From an uncultured beta proteobacterium (GTDB taxonomy: Bacteria > Pseudomonadota > Gammaproteobacteria > Burkholderiales > Rhodocyclaceae): DNA of 5,761 nucleotides. The notes below the pieces were generated by a model, which saw nothing but the letters and a program-made list of their open reading frames with translations, was not told where the DNA came from and made no database searches. Below, piece by piece: positions 1-5,761 of this stretch (the first letter of the stretch is position 1; every line of letters starts with the position of its first letter). The stretch spans positions 1-5,761 of the forward strand of contig CAIXAY010000421.1 in the NCBI GenBank assembly GCA_903917505.1. The letters are read 5' to 3'. A program made the position numbers and the translations under genes.

Positions 1-5
1 CGGCC

Positions 6-13
6 AAGGAAGG
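6..13 (+). promoter_or_regulatory. Shine-Dalgarno site that favours the GTG start of the efflux gene
   Basis: The purine run AAGGAAGG ends 3 nt before the GTG at 17, and its AAGGA core ends 6 nt before it. The next in-frame start, an ATG at 29, would lie about 15-18 nt away, which is too far for good pairing. This supports GTG 17 as the start. The ATG at 29 stays possible, because the lipoprotein signal peptide would still be usable from there. Confidence 0.55.
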
Positions 14-16
14 CAC

Positions 17-1477
17 GTGATAAGACCAATGAGCGCGCGCGCGGCACTGCTCGCCGCCTGCGCTTTGCTGTCGGCTTGCGTGGCCGGCCCCGAGTACAAG
101 AAGCCGGTGCTCGATATGCCGTCCGCATGGAAGCTCGATGCGCCGTGGCGCGTCGCCACACCCGAAGATGCCGCGGCCAAGGGCCCGTGGTGGCAGGCTT
201 TCGGCGACCCCGAACTGAACGCGCTCGAAGAGCGCGCCAGCGCCGACAACGCGACGCTCGCCATTGCCGGTGCGCGGCTGGTGCAGGCCAAGGCGACGCT
301 GGCCGCGACTTCGGCGAGCCTGTTCCCGCAGATCGGCACCACCGACCGCGTCCAGCGCCTGCAGATTTCGGCGAACCGGCCGCTGACCAATTACAAGAGC
401 CCGAACTATTCGACGGTACAGAACGAGACCACGCTGGCGCTGGCGGTCAATTACGAAGTCGATCTCGCCGGGCGCATCGAGCAATCGATCAACGGCGCCC
501 GGGCCTCGCTCGAACAGTCGACCGCCGACCTTGAAAACACGCGCCTCCTGCTCAGCGCCGATCTCGCCACCAACTATTTCAACCTGCGCGAAATCGATAT
601 CGAGACCGACGTGCTGCGCCGTGCGATCGCCCTGCAGCAGCGCTCGCTCGAACTGATGAACGCGCGCCACGACCTCGGCGCGGCGACCGGCCTCGACCTC
701 GCGCAGCAACAGGCGCTGCTCGACACGACGCTGGTCCAGCTCGACCTGCTCGCCCGCCAGCGCAGCCAGTTCGAACACGCGATCGCGACGCTGGTCGGCA
801 CCCCGGCCGCGCAATTCTCGCTGCCCGTCAGCGAACGCATCGTGAACGCGCCGCCGGTGCCGCTCGGCCTGCCCTCGGATATCCTTGAGCGCCGCCCGGA
901 TATCGCCTCGGCCGAGCGCGCCATGGCCGCCGCCAACGCGCAGATCGGCGTCGCCAGCGCCGCTTATTACCCGAGCATCATGCTCGGCGCCGGCGGCGGC
1001 TTCGACAGCGTCGCGCTGCGCACGCTGTTCGACGCGCCGAGCCTGATCTGGGCTTTCGGCGCGACGCTCGCCCAGACCCTGTTCGACGGCGGCCGCACGA
1101 GCGCCAACGTCGACTTCGCCCGCGCCGGGTATGACGCGACGGCCGCCAATTACCGGCGCGTCGCGCTCATCGCGATGCAGGAGGTCGAAGACGGCATCAC
1201 CGGCCTGGCTTCGCTCGAGCACGCGACGCTGCAAGCACGCACCGCGGTCGCCACCTGGCAGCGGGTGTTCGAGATGACCACCGCCCGCTACGAAGGCGGC
1301 GCTTCGACCTACCTCGAGGTCATCATCGCCCAGCAGGCGCTGCTCAACGCCGAACGCCAGGCCGCCCAACTGGCCGGCCAGCAGCTCGTCACCTCGGTCT
1401 TCCTGATCAAGGCGCTCGGCGGCGGCTGGCAGGGCGCGGCGCTGGCCGCCACGCAGAAGGCGGCGCTGATTCAGTAA
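17..1477 (+). CDS. RND efflux system outer-membrane lipoprotein, NodT/OprM family
   Basis: This is the outer-membrane channel of a tripartite RND-type pump. In this family, trimers form a beta-barrel plus periplasmic tunnel that docks on a membrane-fusion protein and an RND permease. The 486 residues match the usual family length (about 460-500). A lipoprotein signal peptide ends in the lipobox LSAC with Cys21 as lipidation site. An alternative LAAC box at Cys15 would leave too short a signal, and the mature start CVAGPEYKKP is typical of the family. The two outer-membrane efflux repeats cover about residues 60-260 and 285-470. Diagnostic stretches are WWQAFGDPELNAL (58-70), YEVDLAGR (146-153), LERRPDIASAER (290-301), LFDGGR (355-360) and RYEGGASTYLEVI (424-436). 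The GTG start overlaps a TGA in frame 3 (positions 18-20), preceded by the short tail AKEGT. This suggests translational coupling to a preceding pump gene outside the window. The exported compound cannot be inferred. Confidence 0.95.
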   Translation: MIRPMSARAALLAACALLSACVAGPEYKKPVLDMPSAWKLDAPWRVATPEDAAAKGPWWQAFGDPELNALEERASADNATLAIAGARLVQAKATLAATSASLFPQIGTTDRVQRLQISANRPLTNYKSPNYSTVQNETTLALAVNYEVDLAGRIEQSINGARASLEQSTADLENTRLLLSADLATNYFNLREIDIETDVLRRAIALQQRSLELMNARHDLGAATGLDLAQQQALLDTTLVQLDLLARQRSQFEHAIATLVGTPAAQFSLPVSERIVNAPPVPLGLPSDILERRPDIASAERAMAAANAQIGVASAAYYPSIMLGAGGGFDSVALRTLFDAPSLIWAFGATLAQTLFDGGRTSANVDFARAGYDATAANYRRVALIAMQEVEDGITGLASLEHATLQARTAVATWQRVFEMTTARYEGGASTYLEVIIAQQALLNAERQAAQLAGQQLVTSVFLIKALGGGWQGAALAATQKAALIQ

Positions 1478-1521
1478 GACTACGTCATTCTGGCGGAAGG
1501 CGGAATCTGACCGCAGGGAAT

Positions 1522-1545
1522 GCGGCGCCAGGTTCCTGACGCCGC
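1522..1545 (+). terminator. GC-rich hairpin after the efflux gene, possible terminator
   Basis: An inverted repeat starts 44 nt after the efflux stop codon. GCGGCG (1522-1527) pairs with CGCCGC (1540-1545), and an inner CAG/CTG extends the stem past one mismatch to a GTTC loop. No T run follows on either strand, so it is not a canonical intrinsic terminator. Its place between convergent genes is the main argument for a transcription-ending role. A competing smaller hairpin, CCGCA/TGCGG at 1511-1525, shares one arm. Confidence 0.3.
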
Positions 1546-1582
1546 TACTGGGTGCCGGGCGCTGCACTGCCTTCGGTCGCTT

Positions 1583-1597
1583 CCGCCGGGGCGGCGG
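1583..1597 (-). terminator. Short GC hairpin downstream of the dehydrogenase, possible terminator
   Basis: CCGCCG (1583-1588) and CGGCGG (1592-1597) form a perfect 6-bp stem with a 3-nt loop. It starts 18 nt past the stop codon of the minus-strand dehydrogenase gene. No U tract follows in the minus direction. Such motifs arise by chance in GC-rich DNA, so the call rests mostly on position at the end of the minus-strand gene run. Confidence 0.25.
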
Positions 1598-1615
1598 CTC
1601 GTTGAGTCCTCGCTT

Positions 1616-2800
1616 TCAGAGGCGCGATGCGAGTATCGCCGTAAGTTCGCCGTCGCTCAGCTCGATCGGATTGGTCTTCATGCTGCCCGCGCGGCTGGCA
1701 CTGACGATGCGCGGAAAATCCGCCGCGGCGATACCGTAGGCCGAGAGGCGCGGCAGCTCGAGTTCCCTCTCCCAATCGCCGAGCGCCTCAACCAGGAAGC
1801 GGCGCGCGGCGCGACCGTTGAGGCCCTTCTGCATCGCGAAGCGCCGGCCGATCTCGGCGTATTTGGGCAGCGCCGCGCTGTCCGCGTCGCGCGCTTCGAG
1901 CGCGGCGATGTTGCTCGCCGTGGCGCTGGCCACCAGCGTGCCGCAAACGACGCCATGCGGAATCGGGAAGAAAGCGCCAAGCGGCGAAGCCAGGCCATGC
2001 ACCGCCCCAAGTCCGGCCTGTGCCAGGCAGATGCCCGAGGTCAGCGAGGCGTAAGCCATTTGCGCGCGCGCCGCGGCCGACTGCTGGCGATGGAGCGCGG
2101 TCAATGCCTCGCGCGCGGCCATGATGCCGGAACGGGCGAGCGCATCGGTCATCGGGTTGGCGCGCGCCGACACGAAGGATTCGAGGAGCTGGGTGAACGC
2201 GTCCATGCCGTCGGCAGCGACCAGCGCCGGCGGGCAGGAAGCGAGCAGGTCCGGATCGACGATCGCCCACTCGGCGACCAGCTTGTCGTCGCGGAAGGAT
2301 TTCTTGAAGCCGCCGGGAACCGACAGCACGGCGTTCTTGGTCGCCTCCGAACCGGTGCCGGCGGTCGTCGGCACGGCGATGAAGGGCGTCGCCGGTCCGC
2401 CGTAGGGCAGTTCGGGACCGACGCCCTCGAGATGATCGATGACCGAGTTTCCCGGTCGCAGCAACCCGGCGATGGCTTTCCCGGCATCGAGCGCGCTGCC
2501 GCCGCCAATGCCGACGACACAGTCGATGGCCTTGCCGCTCAGGGCGGCTACATTGGCATCGACAAAAGTCGGCGACGGTTCTCCCGACACCTTGACCTGA
2601 TCCCACGACAGCCCGTGCGCGCGCAGGTCGGCGAGCAGGCGCGCGCCGGTTTCCGATTCGTCAAAGGAACGCCGGCCGGTGACGAGCAAGAGATGCTTGC
2701 CGTAAGCGGCGGCGATGGTCGGCAGCTTGCGGACACTGCCGCTGCCGAATTCGATGCGCGGCAGGCGGGCGATGGAGAACGCCGGAAAGTTTTCGCTCAT
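1616..2800 (-). CDS. Iron-containing (group III) alcohol dehydrogenase family protein
   Basis: The 394-residue product is predicted to be a cytosolic NAD(P)-dependent dehydrogenase/reductase of the Fe-ADH fold, acting on an alcohol, aldehyde or ketone. The N-terminal Rossmann-like half carries GGGSALDAGKA (99-109), the dinucleotide-binding motif, and PTTAGTGSE (144-152). The helical C-terminal half carries the metal region. Compared with E. coli FucO ligands Asp196, His200, His263 and His277 (recalled), the aligned residues are Asp200, Gln204, His268 (in AVHGLASPLG) and His282 (in IPHG). Spacing is conserved, but one His is Gln. I recall DAxTQLxE in a large uncharacterised subgroup, so this is probably a subfamily trait rather than damage. 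The start is the ATG at 2798-2800, which overlaps the stop of the LsrG-like gene as ATGA. An in-frame ATG at 2872 would run 76 nt into that gene and add a non-family arginine-rich tail. There is no strong Shine-Dalgarno site, so coupled translation is likely. Maleylacetate reductase or lactaldehyde/diol dehydrogenase activity are among the alternatives; the substrate is unknown. Confidence 0.93.
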   Translation of the reverse strand: MSENFPAFSIARLPRIEFGSGSVRKLPTIAAAYGKHLLLVTGRRSFDESETGARLLADLRAHGLSWDQVKVSGEPSPTFVDANVAALSGKAIDCVVGIGGGSALDAGKAIAGLLRPGNSVIDHLEGVGPELPYGGPATPFIAVPTTAGTGSEATKNAVLSVPGGFKKSFRDDKLVAEWAIVDPDLLASCPPALVAADGMDAFTQLLESFVSARANPMTDALARSGIMAAREALTALHRQQSAAARAQMAYASLTSGICLAQAGLGAVHGLASPLGAFFPIPHGVVCGTLVASATASNIAALEARDADSAALPKYAEIGRRFAMQKGLNGRAARRFLVEALGDWERELELPRLSAYGIAAADFPRIVSASRAGSMKTNPIELSDGELTAILASRL

Positions 2801-3090
2801 GCCGGGAACAGTCCGTTCAGCGTCTCGCCGCGGCGCGGCTCGGCCAACATGCCGGCGACCGCGTCGCGCCACGCCAGATAGTGCGCCGTCTCCTTGTGCG
2901 CGGCGGCGTCAGCGGCCGATGCATAGGCTTCGTAGAGGATGAAGCGCGCCGGATCGTCGGGCGCCTGCAGCACGTCGAAGCGGCGATTGCCCGGCTCGGC
3001 GAGCGCGCCTTGATGATTGGCCCGCGTCGCGGCGATGAAGGTGGCGATTTCTTCAGGCTTGACGCGGACATGAACGAGCGTGACATGCAT
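2797..3090 (-). CDS. LsrG-like ABM-fold protein (putative isomerase or monooxygenase)
   Basis: This is a 97-residue single-domain protein of the antibiotic biosynthesis monooxygenase (ABM) dimeric ferredoxin-like fold. It resembles E. coli LsrG, the phospho-AI-2 isomerase, as recalled from memory. The start MHVTLV, NHxG (25-28), GNxRFDVLQ (34-42), RFxxYEAY (49-56), HKxTxHY (65-71) and the ending NGLxP (92-96) line up without gaps, and the length is almost the same. That is closer than expected for YgiN-type quinol monooxygenases. The start at 3090 is chosen over an ATG 30 nt upstream because GGGAGG lies 5 nt before it and the family begins exactly at MHVTLV. The stop overlaps the start of the dehydrogenase gene (ATGA), so both are probably translated together. 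No lsr transporter, kinase LsrK or thiolase LsrF is seen here. The substrate may therefore be another hydroxy-diketone or keto compound rather than AI-2; that is inference. Confidence 0.9.
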   Translation of the reverse strand: MHVTLVHVRVKPEEIATFIAATRANHQGALAEPGNRRFDVLQAPDDPARFILYEAYASAADAAAHKETAHYLAWRDAVAGMLAEPRRGETLNGLFPA

Positions 3091-3095
3091 GCTGG

Positions 3096-3101
3096 CCTCC
3101 C
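3096..3101 (-). promoter_or_regulatory. Strong Shine-Dalgarno site deciding the LsrG-like gene start
   Basis: On the minus strand GGGAGG stands 5 nt before the ATG at 3088-3090. It selects this start over the in-frame ATG at 3118-3120. It is the best ribosome site among the minus-strand genes, consistent with independent initiation after the 86-bp gap. Confidence 0.7.
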
Positions 3102-3119
3102 GGGAATTGACTCCGAGCA

Positions 3120-3146
3120 ATTTTACACTCGGCGCATTGCGTTCAG
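3120..3146 (-). promoter_or_regulatory. Weak candidate sigma-70-type promoter before the LsrG-like gene
   Basis: On the minus strand a TAAAAT hexamer (3120-3125, one mismatch to TATAAT) lies about 30 nt before the start codon, in the only AT-rich patch of the gap. The best -35-like hexamer, CTGAAC (3141-3146), matches only three positions and has a short 15-bp spacer. The -10 element is plausible, the -35 poor. An activator-dependent promoter, or no promoter at all, is equally possible. Confidence 0.25.
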
Positions 3147-3159
3147 GCGCTGCCGCCTG
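3144..3159 (-). terminator. Hairpin in the 86-bp gap after the TRAP large subunit gene
   Basis: CAGGCG (3144-3149) and CGCCTG (3154-3159) form a perfect 6-bp stem with a 4-nt loop, starting 17 nt after the dctM-type stop codon on the minus strand. No U run follows, so full termination is doubtful. It could attenuate or protect the mRNA end between the transporter and enzyme cistrons. The rest of the gap holds only short imperfect repeats such as GCAAT/ATTGC (3117-3140). Confidence 0.25.
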
Positions 3160-3176
3160 TATCCACGCCGCTTAAG

Positions 3177-4466
3177 CTACCTGGCCTGAGTAAGAAACTG
3201 CGGCAGCCAGGTCGTCAGCGGCGGCCAGAACGTCACCGCCATCAGCACGGTAATCAGAGGTATCAGCCAGGGGAGAATGGCATGCGCCAGGCGCTCGAAC
3301 GAAATCTCGGCCATGCGCGTGACGACGAACAGGACGACGCCGACCGGCGGCGTCACCGTGCCGATGATCAGGTTGAGCACGACGATGATCCCGAACTGCA
3401 CCGGATCGATGCCATAGCTTGCCGCCGCCGGCGAGAGAATCGGAATCAGGATCAGCATCGCGGCAAGCGCTTCCATGAAGCAGCCGACCACCAGCAGGAA
3501 GAGGTTCACGATGATCAGGAACAGCGCCGGACTGTGGATGGTCGCGAGCAGGATGGGCGTCAGCGCCACCGGCAGCCGCGACACCGAGATGCACCAGCCG
3601 AGCGCCGCCGCGGCCATCACCAGCACCATGACCACGCCGGTCGTTTCGGCGGTGTCCATCAGGATGGGGCCGAGGTGCTTCCACTCCAGCGTGCGATAGA
3701 CGACGAAGCCGAGGAACAGCGCGTAAATGCAGGCGACCGCCGCCGCCTCGGTGGGCGTGAAGTAACCGCTGAACATGCCGCCGAGGATGACCACCGGGGT
3801 CATCACCGCGAAAAAGCAATTGAGAAAAGTCCGAAAAAGCACGACGAAGCCCGGGAAAGGAATGCGCCCCATGCCTTCGCGCCGCGCCACCACGGCCACC
3901 ATCAGCATCAGCGAGATGCCCATCAGCACGCCCGGAATCAGCCCGCCCATGAACAGCTTGCCGATCGACACGTCGGCGGCGACGCCGTAGATCACCATCG
4001 GCAATGACGGCGGGATGATCGGGCCGATGGTCGCCGCGGCCGCCGAGATCGAGGCCGCCGTCTCGGGCCGGTAACCGGCCTTGCGCATGGCGCGGATCTC
4101 GATCGCGCCGGAGCCGGCGGCGTCGGCGACGGCCGAGCCGACCATGCCGGCGAAGATCATCGAGGTGAGGATGCTGGCATGGGCATAGCCGCCGCGTATC
4201 CAGCCGATCAGCGCGCCGGCGAAAGTGACGATGCGGTCGGTGATCTTGGCCGCGCCGAGGATGTTGCCCATCAGGATGAAGAGCGGCGCGGCGACGATCG
4301 GGAAGGAATTCATCGAACCGGCCATCTTGTGCGCCAGGGTGCCGACCGGCAGGCCGTTGACCCCGATGAACACCAGCGCGGCGAGCGCCATCGAAGCGTA
4401 AAGCGGCATGCCGGTGAAGATCGCGACGATCCAGCCACCGAAGATCTTCGCCATCAAACCTACCAT
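3177..4466 (-). CDS. dctM: TRAP transporter large permease subunit, DctM family
   Basis: The 429-residue inner-membrane protein is the ion-coupled transport subunit of a tripartite ATP-independent periplasmic (TRAP) importer, which in this family is usually driven by a sodium gradient. The sequence is almost entirely hydrophobic, with about 11-12 membrane segments and the usual family length. Recognisable blocks are PLFILMGNIL (61-70), GMVGSAVADAAGSGAIEIRAM (107-127), ATIGPIIPPSLPMVIYG (145-161), YFTPTEAAAVA (225-235) and GTVTPPVGV (369-377). The two Pro-Pro loops mark the two inverted halves that carry the ion and substrate sites. The start ATG (4464-4466) overlaps the stop of the small-subunit gene by 7 nt (ATGGTAG) and has GAGGGG 8 nt upstream. 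An in-frame ATG four codons later is a weaker choice. Longer in-frame starts would put a non-membrane tail in front and overlap the small-subunit gene heavily. The symbol denotes the family; C4-dicarboxylate specificity is not shown. Confidence 0.96.
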   Translation of the reverse strand: MVGLMAKIFGGWIVAIFTGMPLYASMALAALVFIGVNGLPVGTLAHKMAGSMNSFPIVAAPLFILMGNILGAAKITDRIVTFAGALIGWIRGGYAHASILTSMIFAGMVGSAVADAAGSGAIEIRAMRKAGYRPETAASISAAAATIGPIIPPSLPMVIYGVAADVSIGKLFMGGLIPGVLMGISLMLMVAVVARREGMGRIPFPGFVVLFRTFLNCFFAVMTPVVILGGMFSGYFTPTEAAAVACIYALFLGFVVYRTLEWKHLGPILMDTAETTGVVMVLVMAAAALGWCISVSRLPVALTPILLATIHSPALFLIIVNLFLLVVGCFMEALAAMLILIPILSPAAASYGIDPVQFGIIVVLNLIIGTVTPPVGVVLFVVTRMAEISFERLAHAILPWLIPLITVLMAVTFWPPLTTWLPQFLTQAR

Positions 4467-4957
4467 TGCGCCGCCCCCTCTGCCCCAGCGGCCTTGGGCT
4501 TGCACATGTCGGCGAAGGCCTGCACCACGGTCAACAGTCCCGCCGGCAAGAGCGGTGCGTACATCCAGGCCACCGAGACCGGCAGCGACATCGCTTCGAT
4601 ATCGGAGTTGACCCGCATCAGATTGATACTGGCCCACGCCACCACACCGCCGATCACCGCCACGGCGATCTGGCTGCTGATTTCAAAGGCGCGCCACGCC
4701 GTCGGCGGGAGACGCTCCTGGATCAGCTGGATGCGGATATGCGAGCCGTGCCGCGTGGCGATCATCCAGCCCAGGCAGGCCAGCCAGACCATCAGGAAAC
4801 CGCAGATCTCGTCGGTCCAGCTCAAGGGCTGATTGATCGCCCGATAGACGATCCCGGCAGTGACGACACATAACAAGACCACCACCAGGAAAGCCGTAAA
4901 TACCTGGAGACACCGATCCAGGAAAGCGATCACCACACTTGCTCTGGACCGGCCCAT
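4460..4957 (-). CDS. dctQ: TRAP transporter small permease subunit, DctQ family
   Basis: The 165-residue integral membrane protein is the small subunit that pairs with the DctM-type subunit and supports docking of the binding protein. Four hydrophobic segments are visible at about residues 16-38, 51-67, 93-112 and 127-148. Family hallmarks are LSWTDE (45-50) just before the second segment, followed by a Trp-rich stretch, and HGSHIRI (70-76) in the loop after it. It is separate from the large subunit, unlike SiaQM-type fusions. The ATG start lies only 3 nt after the stop of the binding-protein gene, with just a poor, close TAAGG as ribosome site, so it is probably translated by coupling. Its stop codon TAG overlaps the start of the large-subunit gene. 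The symbol denotes the family only. Confidence 0.93.
   Translation of the reverse strand: MGRSRASVVIAFLDRCLQVFTAFLVVVLLCVVTAGIVYRAINQPLSWTDEICGFLMVWLACLGWMIATRHGSHIRIQLIQERLPPTAWRAFEISSQIAVAVIGGVVAWASINLMRVNSDIEAMSLPVSVAWMYAPLLPAGLLTVVQAFADMCKPKAAGAEGAAQW
4475..4480 (-). promoter_or_regulatory. Shine-Dalgarno site for the TRAP large subunit gene
   Basis: On the minus strand GAGGGG lies 8 nt before the ATG at 4464-4466, inside the last codons of the small-subunit gene. It supports that start rather than the upstream in-frame starts, which have no family support. Confidence 0.5.
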
Positions 4958-4960
4958 GCC

Positions 4961-5761
4961 TTAAAGCGCCAGCAGGGATTCGAATACCCCCTTGCCCCAC
5001 TTGTCCTCGAACTTCTTCGGCACGGTGTCGAGCACCGGCTTGCGCCACAGTTCGACGTCCGGTTCGATGACCGTCATGCCCTTGGCTTTCAGGGCGCTGA
5101 CCGAGTTCGCTTCCTGACTCAGCAACTCCTTGTCCTGCCACGCTTGCCCCGATGCCAGTGCGGCGTAGAAGATGGCGCGGTCAGCCGCGGAGAGGCTCTT
5201 CAGGAAGGCTTCGTTGGCGACCACGATGCGCGGCGTGAGAATGTGCGCAGTCAGGATGAGATACTTCTGCACTTCGTACAACTTGGCGCTCTCGATCGTC
5301 GGCAGCGGGTTCTCTTGGCCGTCGACGACGCCCTGGCTCAGCGCGAGATAGAGCTCGCCGAAGGTGATCGGCGTCGCGCGGGCGCCCCAGGCCTCGGCCA
5401 TTGCCCGGAAGACATCGACCGGCGGGACGCGGATCTTGAATCCGACCATGTCGGCCGGCGTGCGCACGGCCTTGTTGCCGGTCGTCAGATGGCGCTTGCC
5501 GTAATAAGTGACGCTGACCATGCGCATGCCGCGCTTGGCCACCATCTCGTCGTTGAGCTTGGCGAAGAACGGCGTGCCCGCGAGCTTGGCCATGTGCGCC
5601 GCATCGCGCCACAGGTAAGGCGATTCGACGACCGAGAGTTGCGGCAGGAAAGCAGCCAGTGCCCCCGCGCCTTCGGTGGTCATCTGCAAGGCGCCGGCCG
5701 AGACCATCTCGACCATGTCCTTGTTCGAACCCAGCTGGCTGTTCGGGAAGACCTGGATGTC
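4961..5761 (-). CDS. dctP: TRAP transporter solute-binding protein, DctP family (5' end outside window)
   Basis: This is the periplasmic receptor that captures the substrate and delivers it to the TRAP membrane subunits. The window holds 266 C-terminal codons. The start, the signal peptide and roughly the first 60-70 residues are beyond the right edge, because the frame stays open with the family motif IQVFPNSQLGS at the first visible codons. Other hallmarks, in visible numbering, are SPYLWRD (about 47-53), TPADMVGFKIRVP (about 101-113) and DGQENP (137-142), followed by YEVQKYL. The Arg in KIRVP (visible residue 111) matches the Arg that binds the ligand carboxylate in SiaP and most DctP-type proteins, so a carboxylate-bearing substrate is the best guess. 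The motif pattern fits both dicarboxylate/uronate (DctP, YiaO) and sialate (SiaP) branches and does not settle specificity. The gene leads the TRAP set, 3 nt from the small-subunit gene. An internal ATG at 5716 is not the start. Confidence 0.95.
   Translation of the reverse strand, partial: DIQVFPNSQLGSNKDMVEMVSAGALQMTTEGAGALAAFLPQLSVVESPYLWRDAAHMAKLAGTPFFAKLNDEMVAKRGMRMVSVTYYGKRHLTTGNKAVRTPADMVGFKIRVPPVDVFRAMAEAWGARATPITFGELYLALSQGVVDGQENPLPTIESAKLYEVQKYLILTAHILTPRIVVANEAFLKSLSAADRAIFYAALASGQAWQDKELLSQEANSVSALKAKGMTVIEPDVELWRKPVLDTVPKKFEDKWGKGVFESLLAL

Noticed and set aside
2801..2872. Extended N-terminus of the dehydrogenase starting at 2872
   Set aside because: It would overlap most of the 3' quarter of the LsrG-like gene and add an Arg-rich stretch not found in the family. 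The ATGA overlap start at 2800 fits better.
1520..2881. A 453-codon plus-strand open frame opposite the dehydrogenase
   Set aside because: It is rich in Arg, Ala and Gly with no domain pattern, and it mirrors a well-recognised Fe-ADH gene. Long antisense frames of this kind are expected in GC-rich DNA.
2797..3090. Plain quinol monooxygenase (YgiN-type) call for the small ABM protein
   Set aside because: The fold is shared, but length, start, ending and several internal motifs fit LsrG more closely. It is kept only as an alternative function.
3282..4007. Plus-strand frame rich in His, Asp, Arg and Gln opposite the TRAP large subunit
   Set aside because: The odd composition, which could suggest a metal-binding protein, is just the antisense of hydrophobic Val/Ile/Met/Ala codons. 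There is no start context or family motif.
4467..4637. Extended N-terminus of the TRAP large subunit starting at 4637
   Set aside because: The added 57 residues are polar, Gly/Arg-rich and lie antiparallel to no known family segment. They are the out-of-frame reading of the small-subunit gene.
4179..4832. Plus-strand 217-codon frame across the TRAP subunit junction
   Set aside because: It is antisense to two clear membrane protein genes and shows no recognisable protein features.
1..5761. CRISPR arrays, insertion sequences, tRNA genes, tandem repeats, riboswitches
   Set aside because: I read the gaps and gene bodies for direct or inverted repeats, transposase frames and RNA folds and saw none beyond the short hairpins listed. 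The gaps are too short (at most 138 bp) for most of them.

Overview
The window is ordinary-looking, densely coded, high-GC bacterial DNA (about two thirds G+C by eye). It carries an outer-membrane efflux lipoprotein and a three-part TRAP transporter. This points to a Gram-negative bacterium, most likely a proteobacterium. The betaproteobacterial Rhodocyclales/Sterolibacterium type of genome would fit, but that placement is an inference from general style, not from a marker gene. Codon use looks uniform and I see no sign of recent transfer, insertion sequences, CRISPR, tRNA or rRNA.

Left part (1-1477, plus strand): one complete gene for a NodT/OprM-type outer-membrane lipoprotein, the exit duct of an RND tripartite efflux pump. 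Its GTG start overlaps a TGA in another frame (GTGA), so it is probably the last gene of a pump operon whose inner-membrane and adaptor genes lie to the left. A 138-bp convergent junction (1478-1615) follows. It holds two GC-rich hairpins without U tracts and no gene.

Right part (1616-5761, minus strand): five genes all read leftwards, in the order TRAP solute-binding protein (5' end cut by the window edge), TRAP small membrane subunit (DctQ type), TRAP large membrane subunit (DctM type), a 97-residue LsrG-like antibiotic-biosynthesis-monooxygenase-fold (ABM) protein, and an iron-type alcohol dehydrogenase. The three TRAP genes are packed with a 3-nt gap and a 7-nt overlap. An 86-bp gap with a hairpin and a possible promoter separates them from the last two genes, which are joined by a 4-nt ATGA overlap. 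The simplest reading is one catabolic cluster: a TRAP system imports an organic acid or related small polar compound, and an isomerase-like ABM protein plus an NAD(P)-dependent reductase/dehydrogenase act on it or on a breakdown product. The substrate cannot be told from the sequence.

The most interesting points are the pairing of an LsrG-like protein with an iron-type dehydrogenase outside any visible lsr (AI-2) operon, and the replacement of one of the four classical metal ligands of that dehydrogenase (His to Gln). No clearly new molecular system is evident; the novelty, if any, is in the pathway chemistry.
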